DNA of 6,532 nt from a bacterium. GTDB taxonomy: Bacteria > Actinomycetota > Actinomycetes > Actinomycetales > Actinomycetaceae. The stretch lies in the NCBI GenBank assembly GCA_030544165.1, contig JAUNRP010000116.1, positions 1 to 6,532 on the forward strand, in the 5' to 3' direction. This document shows, piece by piece, positions 4,860-6,532 of the stretch. The notes below the pieces were generated by a model. It saw only the letters and a list, made by a program, of their open reading frames with translations, made no database searches and was not told where the DNA came from. Numbering within the stretch: position 1 is the stretch's first letter; every line of letters starts with the position of its first letter. A program made the translations under genes and the position numbers.

Positions 4860-6530
4860 ATGCATGAGAGAGCAGGACAACTGGCGCAGCCGCAGGATCT
4901 GATCGATGTGGAGAAGGTGGTCTCCGCCTACTACGACACCGTCCCGGATGTGGACGATCCGGGCCAGAAGGTGGCGTTCGGGACCTCCGGGCACCGCGGG
5001 ACCTCGCTGAACGGGGCCTTCAACGAGGCGCACATCGTGGCCACCACGCAGGCGATCGTGGAGTACCGGGCACAGCAGGGCGTTGATGGGCCGCTGTACA
5101 TCGGGCGGGACACGCACGTGCTCTCGGAGCCGGCGTGGCGTTCGGCGCTCGAGGTGCTCGCCGCGAATGGCGTGGAGGTGCGGGTGGACGCGCGGGACGG
5201 GTACACGCCCACGCCGGCGGTGTCCCTCGCGATCCTGCGTGCGAACGGCGCGGGGACCGCGGCCGGGGTGGTGACCTCCGGGCCGGGGCTCGCGGACGGG
5301 ATCGTGGTGACGCCCTCCCACAACCCACCGCAGGACGGCGGCTTCAAGTACAACCCGCCCCACGGCGGGCCTGCGGACACGGACGCCACCGGGTGGATCC
5401 AGGACCGGGCCAACCAGCTGATCGCGGCCGGGTGGGAGAAGATCCGGCGCGTCTCGGTGGAGGAGGCGCTGGGCGCGGAGACCACGGGGCGTCACGACTA
5501 CCTGAGCATGTACGTGGAGGACCTCGCCAACGTCATCGATCTTGACGCGATCCGCGAGGCCGGGGTGCGCATCGGTGCGGATCCACTGGGCGGCGCGGCC
5601 GTGGACTACTGGGGGGAGATCGGCGAGCGGTACGGCCTGAACCTCACCGTGGTGAACCCCGAGGTGGACCCGGCGTTCCCGTTCATGACCCTGGACTGGG
5701 ACGGCAAGATCCGCATGGACTGCTCCTCCCCCTTTGCGATGGCCTCGCTGCTGGAGAAGATGAAGGCGGGGGCGCCGTACGACATCGCCACCGGGAATGA
5801 TGCGGACTCGGACCGGCACGGGATCGTCACCCCGGATGCCGGCTTGATGAATCCCAACCACTACCTGGCCGTGGCCATCTCCTACCTGTTCGAGAACCGG
5901 CCGGGCTGGCGCGAGGATGCGGCGATCGGCAAGACGCTGGTCTCCTCCTCACTGATCGATCGGGTTGCTACCGGGATGGGGCGGACGATGGTGGAGGTGC
6001 CGGTGGGCTTCAAGTGGTTCGTGCCGGGCCTGCTGGATGGTTCGTTCGGGTTCGGCGGGGAGGAGTCTGCGGGCGCCTCGTTCCTGCGCCAGGACGGCAC
6101 GGTGTGGACCACGGACAAGGACGGCATCATCCTGGCGTTGTTGGCCTCGGAGATCCTGGCGGTCACCGGAAAGTCCCCGTCCCAGATCCACGCGGAGCTG
6201 GTGGAGCGGTACGGGGCCTCCTCCTACGCCCGGATCGATGCGGTGGCCACGCGGGAGCAGAAGGCCAAGCTCAAGAACCTCTCCCCCTCCGATGTGACCG
6301 CCGAGGTGCTGGCCGGGGAGCCGATCACGGCCCGCCTGGTGGACGCCCCCGGCAACGGAGCGGCAATCGGCGGCCTGAAGGTCACCACGGAGAACGCGTG
6401 GTTCGCTGCGCGGCCGAGCGGCACGGAGGACGTGTACAAGATCTACGCCGAGTCCTTCAAGGGGCCGGAGCACCTGGCCGAGGTGCAGGAGGCGGCCAAG
6501 GAGGTCGTGAGCGCGGCGCTGGGGGTGTGA
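4860..6530 (+). CDS. pgm: Phosphoglucomutase (alpha-D-glucose 1,6-bisphosphate-dependent)
   Basis: 556 aa, complete, cytosolic. It interconverts glucose 1-phosphate and glucose 6-phosphate, linking glycolysis to glycogen, trehalose and nucleotide-sugar synthesis. It aligns by eye with E. coli Pgm (546 aa) from the first residues (ERAGQLAQPQDLIDV). Motifs in order: FGTSGHRG (40-47); the phosphoserine loop TPSHNPP with catalytic Ser153; the metal loop DADSD with Asp314, Asp316 and Asp318; the sugar-binding GEESAG (400-405); the phosphate-binding RPSGTE (518-523). Relative to E. coli it has a few extra residues just before the Ser loop (about 131-141). Start ATG 4860 is chosen because homology begins there; the frame runs 61 codons further upstream, but that part lies over the rhodanese gene. 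It is the only plus-strand gene, divergent from the rhodanese. The stop is TGA, 2 bp before the window end. Confidence 0.97.
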   Translation: MHERAGQLAQPQDLIDVEKVVSAYYDTVPDVDDPGQKVAFGTSGHRGTSLNGAFNEAHIVATTQAIVEYRAQQGVDGPLYIGRDTHVLSEPAWRSALEVLAANGVEVRVDARDGYTPTPAVSLAILRANGAGTAAGVVTSGPGLADGIVVTPSHNPPQDGGFKYNPPHGGPADTDATGWIQDRANQLIAAGWEKIRRVSVEEALGAETTGRHDYLSMYVEDLANVIDLDAIREAGVRIGADPLGGAAVDYWGEIGERYGLNLTVVNPEVDPAFPFMTLDWDGKIRMDCSSPFAMASLLEKMKAGAPYDIATGNDADSDRHGIVTPDAGLMNPNHYLAVAISYLFENRPGWREDAAIGKTLVSSSLIDRVATGMGRTMVEVPVGFKWFVPGLLDGSFGFGGEESAGASFLRQDGTVWTTDKDGIILALLASEILAVTGKSPSQIHAELVERYGASSYARIDAVATREQKAKLKNLSPSDVTAEVLAGEPITARLVDAPGNGAAIGGLKVTTENAWFAARPSGTEDVYKIYAESFKGPEHLAEVQEAAKEVVSAALGV

Positions 6531-6532
6531 GG

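Noticed and set aside
4817..4861. Upstream start of the rhodanese at ATG 4861
   Set aside because: It would overlap the pgm start and the likely promoters, and the added residues are not part of the rhodanese domain.
4275..5861. Very long minus-strand open frame opposite pgm and beyond
   Set aside because: Its translation is Arg/Pro/His-rich low complexity and it lies antisense to the well-supported pgm and in the wrong frame of the rhodanese. Long antisense open frames are expected in GC-rich coding DNA.
1..6532. tRNA, rRNA, CRISPR, transposase, integrase or phage genes
   Set aside because: I looked on both strands and saw no cloverleaf, no regularly spaced repeats and no mobile-element protein motifs.

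Overview
The window is very GC-rich and compact. It carries a gene set typical of a high-GC Gram-positive, probably Actinomycetota and most likely Micrococcales: prephenate dehydratase, a GT2 glycosyltransferase, a DUF5926 protein, a single-domain rhodanese and phosphoglucomutase. Organism assignment is inference from gene content, composition and promoter style; no rRNA or marker gene is present.

Layout. Four genes run leftward on the minus strand and one runs rightward. From the left edge: (1) 1-2283 (-), one uninterrupted reading frame that starts as a normal PheA (prephenate dehydratase plus ACT domain), continues without a stop into a TetR-type regulator, then into a second TetR-type regulator, and leaves the window in a pentapeptide-repeat tail; (2) 2367-3131 (-), GT2 glycosyltransferase; (3) 3209-4072 (-), DUF5926 protein; (4) 4073-4465, an intergenic region of about 390 bp holding a 75-bp element with perfect 19-bp inverted arms; (5) 4466-4816 (-), rhodanese; (6) 4860-6530 (+), pgm, complete, divergent from the rhodanese across only 43 bp.

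The main novelty is the PheA-TetR-TetR frame. I read it codon by codon from 2283 to 1 and found no in-frame stop. The linker between the enzyme and the first TetR domain looks like a former intergenic region: it has a near-frame stop, a perfect hairpin and a -10-like box before an in-frame ATG at 1290. It is therefore either a young genuine fusion joining an aromatic amino acid enzyme to a single-chain double repressor, or a neighbouring pheA/tetR pair joined by stop loss or a sequence error. The two TetR units are fused to each other with no plausible start between them, so a tandem TetR protein exists in either case.

All five genes have a -10-like hexamer (TAGGCT, TAGGCT, TAGGAT, TACACT, CAGGAT) ending 6 to 8 nt before the start codon and mostly lack a properly spaced Shine-Dalgarno sequence. 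This is the arrangement expected of leaderless mRNAs and suggests that each gene has its own promoter. Functionally the genes are housekeeping: phenylalanine synthesis, glycan or hexose-phosphate metabolism, sulfur transfer and one protein of unknown role. Nothing indicates a mobile element, phage, CRISPR array or RNA gene.
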